Program-made: the position numbers and the translations under genes | Assembly (NCBI GenBank): GCA_025774735.1 | Contig: JALGZU010000251.1 | Span: 1-6,632, forward strand | Source: a candidate division LCP-89 bacterium | GTDB taxonomy: Bacteria > Electryoneota > B3-LCP | Reading direction: 5' to 3' | Length of the DNA: 6,632 nucleotides | Shown: positions 1-5,829 of the stretch, piece by piece | Numbering within the stretch: position 1 is the first letter of the stretch | How the letters are laid out: each line of letters starts with the position of its first letter | The notes under the pieces: model-generated | What the model was told of the DNA's origin: nothing | What the model saw: only the letters and a program-made list of their open reading frames with translations | The model's database searches: none

Positions 1-521
1 ATGTGACCACCCCCAATATAAGCAATGTCGGACTTTAAATGAACTAAATCTTTTGTTTTTACGCTTACGACGTCGTATCCTCGAGGGCCCAGATGGCGTC
101 TCAACTGGTCGATCGCGACGGCGTTGGTGCGCTGCGATAAACCGATGAAAAGCCGCTTATCAATACGTAGCACGTCCCCGCCTTCGAGCGTGCCCGGCGG
201 TTCGATCTCGACGGTCACCTTGCGCCGGCTCAGCACCGTCCGGACGCGGGTCTCTTCCCCCGTGCGGGACTCCACTCCCAAGCGCGCAATAAAAGCCGTA
301 TCCCCCACCACTAGCGCGGGGTCCTCGGCGAAGCAGCAGTCAGGGTAGCGCTCGTCCGGATCGACATAGATCAACCTCAGGCCAAGCGAGAGGAGCGCTT
401 CCCGGTATTTGCGGTGCTGCTCTTTCGCCAGGGTGACGTCGATCGGCTCGGTCTCAGAGCGAACGCACTGATCGTACCTGTCCGCCACGCTGCGGACCAA
501 GGCATAGTTGTATTTTTCCAA
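1..521 (-). CDS. Dimethylarginine dimethylaminohydrolase-like amidinohydrolase (DDAH), C-terminus outside the window
   Basis: Cytosolic enzyme of the guanidino-modifying (pentein) superfamily. Known DDAHs hydrolyse methylated arginines to citrulline plus methylamines. The 173 visible residues carry the family landmarks in order: PDCCFAEDP (60-68, substrate-binding acidic residues), SRTGEE (85-90, substrate Arg), TLEGGDVL (111-118, catalytic Glu113), FIGLSQRTN (125-133, Arg131) and HLKS (161-164, catalytic His161). As I recall the Pseudomonas DDAH numbering (Glu114, His162), the spacing agrees to within one residue. The catalytic Cys, near residue 249 in the family, lies beyond base 1 and cannot be checked. 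I chose a TTG start: the frame is closed by the sixA amber codon nine bases upstream, no in-frame ATG precedes the conserved N-terminus, and a GGAG motif at the end of sixA lies 9 nt upstream. It is probably co-transcribed and coupled with sixA. A related citrulline- or arginine-processing pentein cannot be excluded, so the substrate is inferred. Confidence 0.85.
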   Translation of the reverse strand, partial: MEKYNYALVRSVADRYDQCVRSETEPIDVTLAKEQHRKYREALLSLGLRLIYVDPDERYPDCCFAEDPALVVGDTAFIARLGVESRTGEETRVRTVLSRRKVTVEIEPPGTLEGGDVLRIDKRLFIGLSQRTNAVAIDQLRRHLGPRGYDVVSVKTKDLVHLKSDIAYIGGGH

Positions 522-527
522 ATCGTT

Positions 528-995
528 CTACTCCACCACCTCCGGCACCAGGATCCACCCCACCGTCCAGGCGCCCTCGTCTTCATTGTTCAAGCAGACC
601 ACGCCGCCGTTTTTGAAATCGATCACTTTGACCTCGGCGCTGCCGGTAATCAGAAGCGACGCCAGCCGGCTCAGGTGCGGCAGGTGTCCCACCAGCATCA
701 GATCTTCTCCCTGCTCCCCGAATTTATCCGCCCACAAACACGGATCGGCCATCGGGTCAAGGTTTTCCATCGCCTCTACCCCGCCCTGCGGCTGCAGAAA
801 TTCCTCCAGGATTTCAGCCGTCTGCCGCGCTCTGGTCTTGCCGCTGTGGAATATGCGATTCACCTCGGTGCCCGCATGAGCGGAGACGTATTCTGCCACC
901 TTCCGCACGTCGGCCTCTCCCCCACCGGTCAAGGGCCGGTCGGGATCCTCGCCTTTCGATTTAGATCGCCCGTGCTGCACCAGATACAGGTTCAT
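528..995 (-). CDS. sixA: Phosphohistidine phosphatase, SixA type (histidine phosphatase superfamily)
   Basis: A 155-residue cytosolic phosphatase of the RHG/phosphoglycerate-mutase-like fold. E. coli SixA removes phosphate from histidine in phosphotransfer proteins. Visible signatures are LVQHG at 5-9 with the nucleophile His8 (the same position as in E. coli SixA), DPDRPLT at 17-23, HSGKTRARQTA at 50-60 with Arg55, and LVGHLPHLSRLA with the second catalytic His104. The usual Arg of the RHG triad is Gln7 here; I believe QHG is common among SixA-like proteins outside the enterics. The open frame extends to a GTG at 1010. The ATG at 995 is the better start because GGGAG lies 8 nt upstream of it and the protein then begins directly at the first beta strand. 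It follows mscS by 18 nt and precedes the DDAH-like gene by 6 nt, so all three are likely one operon. The in vivo phosphoprotein partner is unknown. Confidence 0.88.
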   Translation of the reverse strand: MNLYLVQHGRSKSKGEDPDRPLTGGGEADVRKVAEYVSAHAGTEVNRIFHSGKTRARQTAEILEEFLQPQGGVEAMENLDPMADPCLWADKFGEQGEDLMLVGHLPHLSRLASLLITGSAEVKVIDFKNGGVVCLNNEDEGAWTVGWILVPEVVE

Positions 996-1013
996 GGGCT
1001 CTTCTCCCACGGT

Positions 1014-1919
1014 CTATTCGCCGGACGCCGTTCCACCCTCTGTCTTGACGATGCGCAAGGGCGGCGCCGAGCCCTCCTTATCCTGCCCCATGTAGAGCGT
1101 GACGTGCGGGAAGGGGATCTCGATGTTGTGTTCGTCGAAGGCCTTCTTCAGCCGGCGGTTGAACTCCCGCCCGATGCGCCACTGCTTGATCGGCCTTGTG
1201 GTCGTGCGGGCTTTGATCACCAGGGCCGAATCCCCGAATTGATCCAGGCCCAGCACTTCGATCGGCTCAATGATGTCGTCTTTGTAATCCGGATCGCCGC
1301 GCAGCTCCTCGTCAACGGCTTTAATCACCTCGATGACCTCGTCAACATCCTCTTGGTAAGCCACTCCGATTTCGAAGACATAGCGGGAGTACTCCTTGGT
1401 CATGTTGGTGACCACGTCGATGCTTCCGTTGGGGATGTAGTGAACGTTGCCAGCTAAATCCCGCAGGATGGTCATCTTCAGATTGATCTTTTCCACCAGG
1501 CCGCCCTTGCCCGAAATGTTGACCACGTCACCCACGCGGATCTGGTCTTCCAACAGGATGAAAAAGCCGTTGATGACGTCCTTGACCAGGCTCTGAGCCC
1601 CGAAACCCACGGCCAGGCCGACGATGCCGGCAGCCGCCAGGATCGGTCCGATTTCAATGCCGAGTTCGCTGAGGATGGTGATGAAGGCCACCAGCAGGAC
1701 GACGACGTCAAGCAGGTGCCGGATCACCGATCCCAGGGTCGAAGCCCGCTTCTTGTACTCTTCATCCATCCGCTTCCTGGCGAACAGTTCGGCCAGCCGG
1801 GATGAAAGCACGTTCACAGCCTTAATGGCGATCAGGGTGATGATGATGATGAGAAGAACGCGCAGACCCGTGGACATCGCCCAATCACCCATTTCTTTGA
1901 GTATTACCGGCAAATCCAT
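1014..1919 (-). CDS. mscS: Small-conductance mechanosensitive channel, MscS family
   Basis: Inner-membrane channel that opens under membrane tension and releases solutes after osmotic down-shock. The 301-residue protein is close in length to E. coli MscS (286). Three membrane segments are visible: about 18-38 (an Ile-rich run), 66-86, and the pore helix at about 91-125 with the Gly/Ala packing pattern GLAVGFGAQS at 101-110. The beta domain follows (about 126-175, with RVGDVV and IPNG), then the alpha/beta cage domain to about residue 285, ending in a short polar tail. The ATG at 1919 is used because no upstream in-frame alternative looks better, although no clear Shine-Dalgarno sequence precedes it. 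It is the first gene of the mscS-sixA-DDAH run. A perfect -10 hexamer, TATAAT, lies about 90 bp upstream. The family call is firm; the particular gating stimulus is inferred from the family. Confidence 0.93.
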   Translation of the reverse strand: MDLPVILKEMGDWAMSTGLRVLLIIIITLIAIKAVNVLSSRLAELFARKRMDEEYKKRASTLGSVIRHLLDVVVLLVAFITILSELGIEIGPILAAAGIVGLAVGFGAQSLVKDVINGFFILLEDQIRVGDVVNISGKGGLVEKINLKMTILRDLAGNVHYIPNGSIDVVTNMTKEYSRYVFEIGVAYQEDVDEVIEVIKAVDEELRGDPDYKDDIIEPIEVLGLDQFGDSALVIKARTTTRPIKQWRIGREFNRRLKKAFDEHNIEIPFPHVTLYMGQDKEGSAPPLRIVKTEGGTASGE

Positions 1920-1986
1920 CTGTATACCGTTTCGGTTAAATCATTTAAACTTGCAGTCATTCCGGGGATTGACTCGCATAAAAGGC

Positions 1987-2015
1987 TTGACAATAGCCCT
2001 TTTTTCTATTATATT
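1987..2015 (+). promoter_or_regulatory. Near-consensus sigma-70-type promoter on the plus strand
   Basis: TTGACA (1987-1992), a 17-bp spacer, and TATATT (2010-2015) match the housekeeping consensus at 11 of 12 positions with ideal spacing. It points rightward, away from mscS and towards the 3' end of the DUF3800 gene, where no plus-strand gene is recognisable. The expected transcript would start near 2022 and meet the GC-rich hairpins at 2111-2159. The -35 element lies within a weak hairpin, AAAAGGCT (1980-1987) pairing with AGCC(C)TTTT, so this AT-rich patch may have more than one role. AT-rich DNA gives chance promoter matches; activity is inferred. Confidence 0.5.
2008..2013 (-). promoter_or_regulatory. 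Candidate -10 element for the mscS operon
   Basis: On the minus strand bases 2013-2008 read TATAAT, a perfect -10 hexamer, giving an expected start near 2001 and a leader of roughly 80 nt before mscS. No good -35 sits 16-18 bp upstream (the region reads CCCCGA), so either an activator or another sigma factor is needed or the match is chance. It overlaps the -10 of the plus-strand promoter, so the two would compete. Confidence 0.35.
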
Positions 2016-2110
2016 AAACAATATATATTTTCGGGGATGCAGGCATGACCTGATCGGTTATGCGTCTTCCGGCTCCGGCTGGATCTGCTTCCCCGGTTCA
2101 ATTGACGCGA

Positions 2111-2140
2111 AAGAGGCGCCTCGGGCAGACGGCGCCTCTT
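2111..2140 (-). terminator. Perfect 10-bp GC-rich hairpin, probable terminator of the DUF3800 transcript
   Basis: AAGAGGCGCC (2111-2120) and GGCGCCTCTT (2131-2140) are exact inverted repeats separated by a 10-base loop. It lies 53 bases past the DUF3800 stop. On the minus strand it is followed by only a short pyrimidine stretch (TCTTTC from the stem end), not a long U tract, so intrinsic termination would be imperfect. Being symmetrical it could also stop plus-strand transcription from the promoter at 1987. Confidence 0.5.
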
Positions 2141-2141
2141 C

Positions 2142-2159
2142 CCATCCCCGGCGGGATGG
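2142..2159 (-). terminator. Second short hairpin next to the terminator-like stem
   Basis: CCATCCC (2142-2148) and GGGATGG (2153-2159) form a 7-bp stem with a 4-base loop, one base from the larger hairpin. In the direction of DUF3800 transcription it is met first. The two may act together as a tandem 3' end structure that protects or terminates the message. There is no U tract. Confidence 0.35.
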
Positions 2160-2192
2160 CTAATCCTACGTCTTTCCCGACCCCGCTTCGGC

Positions 2193-2963
2193 TCATTCGA
2201 TAACGTTCATCCCCCGCAGTTCGAACTCTCCCTGCTGTATCGAAGAGATAAATTCCATGGATTTGACTTCGTGGAAGTACCCCTGCACTTCCCGGCGGCC
2301 GCCGTGATACTGGTTGATAATATAAGCGAACAGGTCGGCCACCTGCAAGCCCTCCGAATGCGTCGCCGGCACGAACAACGGCGAACCGAGCACCCCGTGA
2401 AATCCACCCCCGAAGGTGGTCTTGTACATGAAGTTCATCACGCTGGAACCCAGCACCCGGTCGTGATGTGCCTCCACCGTTTTAAAGATCAGCTTGGCCA
2501 GTTGTCCGGGGTGGCTCTCCAGTATGAACGTGTTAACCCGTTCGATCAGGTATGCCAGCAGCAACGAACAGGTGTTCTCGTCGTAGTGGTCGGAACTCGA
2601 TATGGAACCCCTCTCCAGGGGAACCGAAGGTCCGAAGGACGGTGGTTTATCGGGGTCGAGCAAGTCGCGGCGCGTGGTTGAAAAAACCACCACCTTCTCG
2701 AGGCGGCAGAGACTGAAGAGTTCCTGCAGAAATTCGATCTTGCGGTAACTGGAAACCGCTCTGTGGCTGGCCAGCAGCCGCCCTCGCAAGGTGAATTCGC
2801 CGATGCCCGGTCGCTTGAAGAAGCGGCCTTTTAACTGCATCATCTTGCGGCAGAAGCCGTCGTAGGCGGATTCCTCTATCGCGGCTCCAGCAACCGTGGC
2901 GTAATAATCGGTCTCATCAGGGCGTTGCCAGCGGCTCTCATCAATAAAAATCAGTATCGACAT
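2193..2963 (-). CDS. DUF3800 domain-containing protein
   Basis: A 256-residue protein of the uncharacterised DUF3800 family. The N-terminal strand carries ILIFIDES (3-10) with the acidic pair Asp8-Glu9. The C-terminal part carries the family signature THSEGLQVADLFAY (201-214) with Asp210. The family has been thought to have an RNase H-like fold, with these separated acidic residues as a possible metal site; that is family-level inference, and neither activity nor substrate is established. There is no signal peptide or membrane segment. The start ATG at 2963 is preceded by GGGAG with a 10-nt gap; a nearer ATG at 2973 is out of frame. It stands alone: 229 bp from gyrB upstream and 273 bp from mscS downstream, with hairpins after the stop. 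DUF3800 genes often occur in mobile or defence-rich regions, so a defence link is possible but not shown here. Confidence 0.82.
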   Translation of the reverse strand: MSILIFIDESRWQRPDETDYYATVAGAAIEESAYDGFCRKMMQLKGRFFKRPGIGEFTLRGRLLASHRAVSSYRKIEFLQELFSLCRLEKVVVFSTTRRDLLDPDKPPSFGPSVPLERGSISSSDHYDENTCSLLLAYLIERVNTFILESHPGQLAKLIFKTVEAHHDRVLGSSVMNFMYKTTFGGGFHGVLGSPLFVPATHSEGLQVADLFAYIINQYHGGRREVQGYFHEVKSMEFISSIQQGEFELRGMNVIE

Positions 2964-3090
2964 CCAAACGCATCTCCCGTATCCGCGCCCAATCCGGCAC
3001 GTTCACATCCTGTCCGAGAACACCACCGCCCCGTCTGGTGCTCTCAATCCGTCGTGCAGATTTCAATTTGCGATAGGCACAAACCTCCAG

Positions 3091-3096
3091 TTTATA
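3091..3096 (-). promoter_or_regulatory. Candidate -10 element upstream of the DUF3800 gene
   Basis: Within an AT-rich patch of the 229-bp gap between gyrB and the DUF3800 gene, minus-strand bases 3096-3091 read TATAAA, one mismatch from the -10 consensus. No recognisable -35 lies 16-18 bp upstream. A start near 3084 would leave a leader of about 120 nt. The rest of the gap (2964-3090) shows no gene that I recognise. Confidence 0.25.
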
Positions 3097-3122
3097 ATCA
3101 ACACTTTTTAAACACTGCTTAA

Positions 3123-3138
3123 GGTGATATGTGTCACA
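3123..3138. promoter_or_regulatory. CRP/FNR-like palindrome
   Basis: GGTGA (3123-3127), six bases, TCACA (3134-3138). Read on the minus strand this is TGTGA-N6-TCACC, one base short of the symmetrical CRP half-site pair. Its centre lies about 46 bp upstream of the start expected from the TATAAA at 3091-3096, roughly where an activator would sit at a promoter with a poor -35. No regulator gene is in the window. A 16-bp match of this kind can arise by chance. Confidence 0.3.
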
Positions 3139-3192
3139 ATCGGTCGAACGTCTTTTGGACGCAGTAGTTCGATCCGGTCGCCGCCATGCCCT

Positions 3193-4722
3193 CTACACGT
3201 CCAGGTTACGGACGTAACGGGCGTTATCTTCAATGAAGGCGCGGCGCGGCTCTACCTGGTCTCCCATCAGAACCTGGAACATCTTGTCCGCCGCGGCAGC
3301 GTCCTCCAGGTTGACCTTGAGAACCGTACGCCGCTCCGGATCCATGGTCGTCGCCCAGAGCTGTTCCGGGTTCATTTCACCCAATCCTTTGTAGCGCTGG
3401 ATATTGATGCCCTGGCTCCCCCCCAACCGTTTCAGGATTTCATCCTGCTCGCGCTCGTCGTAGGCGTAAAACTCCTGCTTGTTCTTGCGGAGGCGGTACA
3501 GGGGCGGCTGGGCGATGTAGATGTTACCGGCTTCCACCAACTGGCGCATGTGGCGGAAGAAGAATGTCAACAGCAGCGTGCGGATGTGAGCTCCGTCCAC
3601 GTCGGCGTCCGTCATGATGATGATCTTGCTATAGCGTAACTTGGAGAGGTTGAATTGTCCGTTTTCGTTGTTGTTACCGTTTCCATTACCGTTTTCGCCG
3701 TTCTCCCCAGGTTCCTCCACGCCGATGCCGGTGCCGAGCGCCTGAATGATCGTGCGGATCTCTTCATTCGATAAGACTTTGTCCTGGCGCGCTTTCTCGA
3801 CGTTCAGGATCTTGCCCCGGAGCGGCAGGATCGCCTGAAAACGGCGGTCGCGTCCCTGTTTGGCCGATCCCCCCGCCGAATCGCCCTCAACCAGGAACAA
3901 CTCGCAGTGTTCGGCGTCGTTGATAGAGCAGTCCGCCAGTTTCCCCGGCAGGGATCCCGATTCCAAAGCTCCTTTCCGCCGCACTAGGTCCTTCGCCTTC
4001 CGGGCTGCCTCCCGAGCCCGCGCGGAAGCGGTGCACTTATCGATGATGCGCCGGGCGATGCCGGGGCGTTCATCCAGAAACTCCGCCAGAGCTTCACCGA
4101 CGATCGACTCCACGATCCCCTTTACTTCGGAATTACCCAAACGGGTCTTGGTCTGTCCCTCGAACTGGGGTTCGGGCACCTTGACCGAAATCACCGCCGT
4201 CAATCCTTCGCGGGTGTCCTCGCCGCTTAATGTAAATTTGCCGTTCTTGAAGATGTTATTCTTGGTCGCGTAGTAATTCATTGTGCGGGTCAGAGCCGCC
4301 TTGAAACCGGACAGGTGGCTGCCGCCCTCCAGCGTGTAGATGTTGTTGACGTAGGTGAAGATGTTCTCCACGTAGGAGTCGTTGTACTCCAGGGCGACGT
4401 CCACCAGGACCTCATCCTTTTCGCCGCTGAAGGCGATGGGATTGGGGTGCAGCGCCTGGCGGGCTTCGTCGAGATAGCTGACGAACTCCGCCAATCCGCC
4501 CTTGTACTGGAAAATCCGCTCGCGCGTCTCCTCCAGGCGTATATCGCGGGCGATGATCTTCAACCCGCTGTTCAAAAAGGCCAGTTCTCTCAACCGGGTG
4601 GAGATCGTCTCGAAGCTGTAGCGGTCGATTTTCCGACCTCTTCGACCTTGCCGTCCGCCTTGCCGCGCTTGTAGCTCTGGCGATACTTCTTCCCGTCTCT
4701 CTCCACTTCGACCCGGCACCAT
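3193..4722 (-). CDS. gyrB: DNA gyrase subunit B, C-terminal part (transducer and TOPRIM domains), separated from its N-terminus by a frame change
   Basis: Subunit of the ATP-driven supercoiling enzyme. Genuine coding begins at the [10 protein letters not shown] segment at about 4632; the 30 residues read from the GTG at 4722 are the N-terminal gene in the wrong frame. About 479 residues are GyrB-like. In order they hold the end of the transducer domain with the ATP-contacting QTK loop (about 4155), the TOPRIM metal Glu in [13 protein letters not shown] (about 3888) followed by the [14 protein letters not shown] quinolone region, the TDADVDG aspartates (about 3612-3592), and the C-terminal motifs [16 protein letters not shown] and EPRRAFIE. 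The protein is the short GyrB type. It holds an unusual Asn/Gly/Glu-rich insert between GTGIG and the FNLSKLRY motif. All catalytic residues are intact, yet the part lacks its own convincing start and ribosome site. An error in the sequence or a real pseudogene are both possible. Confidence 0.85.
   Translation of the reverse strand: MVPGRSGERREEVSPELQARQGGRQGRRGRKIDRYSFETISTRLRELAFLNSGLKIIARDIRLEETRERIFQYKGGLAEFVSYLDEARQALHPNPIAFSGEKDEVLVDVALEYNDSYVENIFTYVNNIYTLEGGSHLSGFKAALTRTMNYYATKNNIFKNGKFTLSGEDTREGLTAVISVKVPEPQFEGQTKTRLGNSEVKGIVESIVGEALAEFLDERPGIARRIIDKCTASARAREAARKAKDLVRRKGALESGSLPGKLADCSINDAEHCELFLVEGDSAGGSAKQGRDRRFQAILPLRGKILNVEKARQDKVLSNEEIRTIIQALGTGIGVEEPGENGENGNGNGNNNENGQFNLSKLRYSKIIIMTDADVDGAHIRTLLLTFFFRHMRQLVEAGNIYIAQPPLYRLRKNKQEFYAYDEREQDEILKRLGGSQGINIQRYKGLGEMNPEQLWATTMDPERRTVLKVNLEDAAAADKMFQVLMGDQVEPRRAFIEDNARYVRNLDV
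3655..3717 (-). repeat. Low-complexity Asn/Gly/Glu coding repeat inside gyrB
   Basis: About 21 codons of degenerate repeats built from GAA/GAG, AAC/AAT and GGT/GGC units encode runs such as [11 protein letters not shown]. They sit between the GTGIG motif and the FNLSKLRY motif of the TOPRIM domain, where other short-form GyrB proteins have only a few acidic residues. The length is a multiple of three, so the frame is kept. The tract looks like an expanded short tandem repeat and is probably a flexible surface loop. Confidence 0.75.
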
Positions 4723-5132
4723 TCGGAGAGCCCGTTGACCACGGAAACCCCCACCCCGTGCAGACCGCCGGAGACCTTGTAAGTCTGCTTGTCGAACTTG
4801 CCGCCGGCGTGCAGCATGGTCATAACCACTTCCAGCGCAGAGCGCTTCTCGGTCTTGTGCCGGTCCACGGGGATACCGCGCCCGTTGTCGATGACCTCCA
4901 CCGAATCATCGGGGTGGAGCACCACTTCTATCTGGGTGCAGTACCCCGCCATGGCCTCGTCGATGGAGTTGTCCACCGCTTCGTACACCAGGTGATGCAA
5001 TCCCCGCGAGGAAACGTCTCCGATGTACATGGCCGGCCGGCGGCGTACCGCTTCTAATCCCTTTAATACCGTAATCTTTTGTGCGTCGTAGTTCTCGATT
5101 TTTTCAGGCATGTCAACGTTCGTCATAGTCAT
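4590..5132 (-). CDS. gyrB: DNA gyrase subunit B, N-terminal ATPase (GHKL) part, cut short by a frame change
   Basis: Residues 1-168 are a clear GyrB ATPase domain: [19 protein letters not shown] (15-33), [10 protein letters not shown] with catalytic Glu51 and Mg-binding Asn55, DNGRGIPV with Asp82, and the glycine-rich ATP lid [12 protein letters not shown] (122-133). After VEEVGK (163-168) the frame runs into about 12 unrelated residues and a stop at 4590, while GyrB continues in another frame from about 4632. The conserved segment that should follow (TGT-x-V-x-F-x-PD-x-EIF) is absent from both frames, so bases are missing, not just slipped. The start ATG at 5132 has a GGGGGG tract 8 nt upstream. 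No consensus promoter was seen in the 70 bp between it and the HEPN gene, so it may be read from upstream. It would give a non-functional ATPase fragment if the sequence is correct. Confidence 0.85.
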   Translation of the reverse strand: MTMTNVDMPEKIENYDAQKITVLKGLEAVRRRPAMYIGDVSSRGLHHLVYEAVDNSIDEAMAGYCTQIEVVLHPDDSVEVIDNGRGIPVDRHKTEKRSALEVVMTMLHAGGKFDKQTYKVSGGLHGVGVSVVNGLSEWCRVEVERDGKKYRQSYKRGKADGKVEEVGKSTATASRRSPPG

Positions 5133-5202
5133 GTTCCGATCCCCCCAATAAAACCGGATTAATATTGCTAGAAGATTTTACTCGCTGTGGCAGTAAATGC
5201 GT

Positions 5203-5829
5203 TTATGAGCTTTTCTTTATCTCATTTCTGATTAATTCAATGATGAAATCAACATCATCAGCATCTGGTGGTAGGAAATCTGTATACACCCCATCATACG
5301 CTTTCGAATATCGATTGATAGATTCGCCGATCCAGCCATAAACCCTATCAGCATCTTCCCTATTTATTGGAAAATCTATTTTTATCTTTAACGGATCCCC
5401 GAAATATGCTATATCCTTATGCGCTAATCCCTTATGTCTAACCGCTCTAAAATTATCGAGAACATCTTTATTCTCTTCTATGAATTTATAATCATTTTCC
5501 ACCATTTTCTTTAGTTCGCAATCGTCAATATCCGCAGCTTTAAACAAATCAGGATTCTGATCCACAAATTCAAAATAATCTCTTAAATTTAAAACATCTG
5601 ATCTTTCATCTAAGACAAGCCTGTAAACTATCAATACGATAGTAGTACCAAAGGAATAAAAAATAGAATAGAAGAATCCAGGTGCTAAATTTAATACATC
5701 ATTTTCTTTAACTGTTACCTCATTTATTCTATCTAAAATAGTCGTCAGGTTATATAGGTGTGCTGTCTCTACTTCCAGTCCTCTGCGCATTTCCTCAAAT
5801 TGTTTTCTTCTTGTATCTTGACTGTACAT
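5203..5829 (-). CDS. HEPN-domain protein, resembling the AbiU2 group
   Basis: A 208-residue, mostly helical, acidic protein with no signal peptide. Residues 128-138 read RAVRHKGLAHK, fitting the HEPN R-x(4-6)-H motif (Arg131, His137) that forms the active site of many HEPN ribonucleases. It is preceded by helices, including a hydrophobic one at about 50-73, in the arrangement I associate with the AbiU2-like HEPN group. Members of the HEPN superfamily act as toxins or abortive-infection RNases, but some lack nuclease activity, so cleavage is inferred. No antitoxin-like (MNT nucleotidyltransferase) partner is adjacent. The composition is very different from its neighbours: two lines counted give 21/60 and 17/60 G+C. 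It starts 34 nt after the transporter's stop. The ATG at 5829 is the first in frame after a stop and has only a weak ribosome site (TTGGATC). Recent acquisition is likely. Confidence 0.68.
   Translation of the reverse strand: MYSQDTRRKQFEEMRRGLEVETAHLYNLTTILDRINEVTVKENDVLNLAPGFFYSIFYSFGTTIVLIVYRLVLDERSDVLNLRDYFEFVDQNPDLFKAADIDDCELKKMVENDYKFIEENKDVLDNFRAVRHKGLAHKDIAYFGDPLKIKIDFPINREDADRVYGWIGESINRYSKAYDGVYTDFLPPDADDVDFIIELIRNEIKKSS

Noticed and set aside
414..1457. A 347-codon open frame on the plus strand opposite the DDAH-like, sixA and mscS genes.
   Set aside because: It lies antisense to three well-recognised genes, is built from their complementary codons (many His, Leu and Val from GC-rich coding), shows no family motif, and crosses gene boundaries.
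1980..2005. Intrinsic terminator on the plus strand (AAAAGGCT pairing with AGCC(C)TTTT, then T residues).
   Set aside because: The stem has a bulge, is short and mostly A-T, and there is no plus-strand gene upstream that would need it. The same bases make a better promoter.
2060..2203. A 47-codon plus-strand ORF downstream of the orphan promoter.
   Set aside because: It has no ribosome site before its ATG, is Pro/Arg-rich as chance GC-rich translations are, and runs through both hairpins into the 3' end of the DUF3800 gene.
3142..3177. Possible gyrB terminator: GTCGAAC (3143-3149) facing GTTCGAT (3167-3173).
   Set aside because: The arms are short and imperfect with a 17-base loop and no U tract, so it is too weak to call.
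4625..4640. Programmed ribosomal frameshifting in gyrB at the GGAAAATCG stretch.
   Set aside because: Only four A residues are present, with no typical slippery heptamer, and a frameshift would not restore the 17-19 conserved residues that are absent.
5133..5202. Promoter for gyrB in the gap after the HEPN gene (a TAAAAT hexamer is present).
   Set aside because: No matching -35 was found at 16-18 bp, and AT-rich DNA of this kind yields such hexamers by chance.
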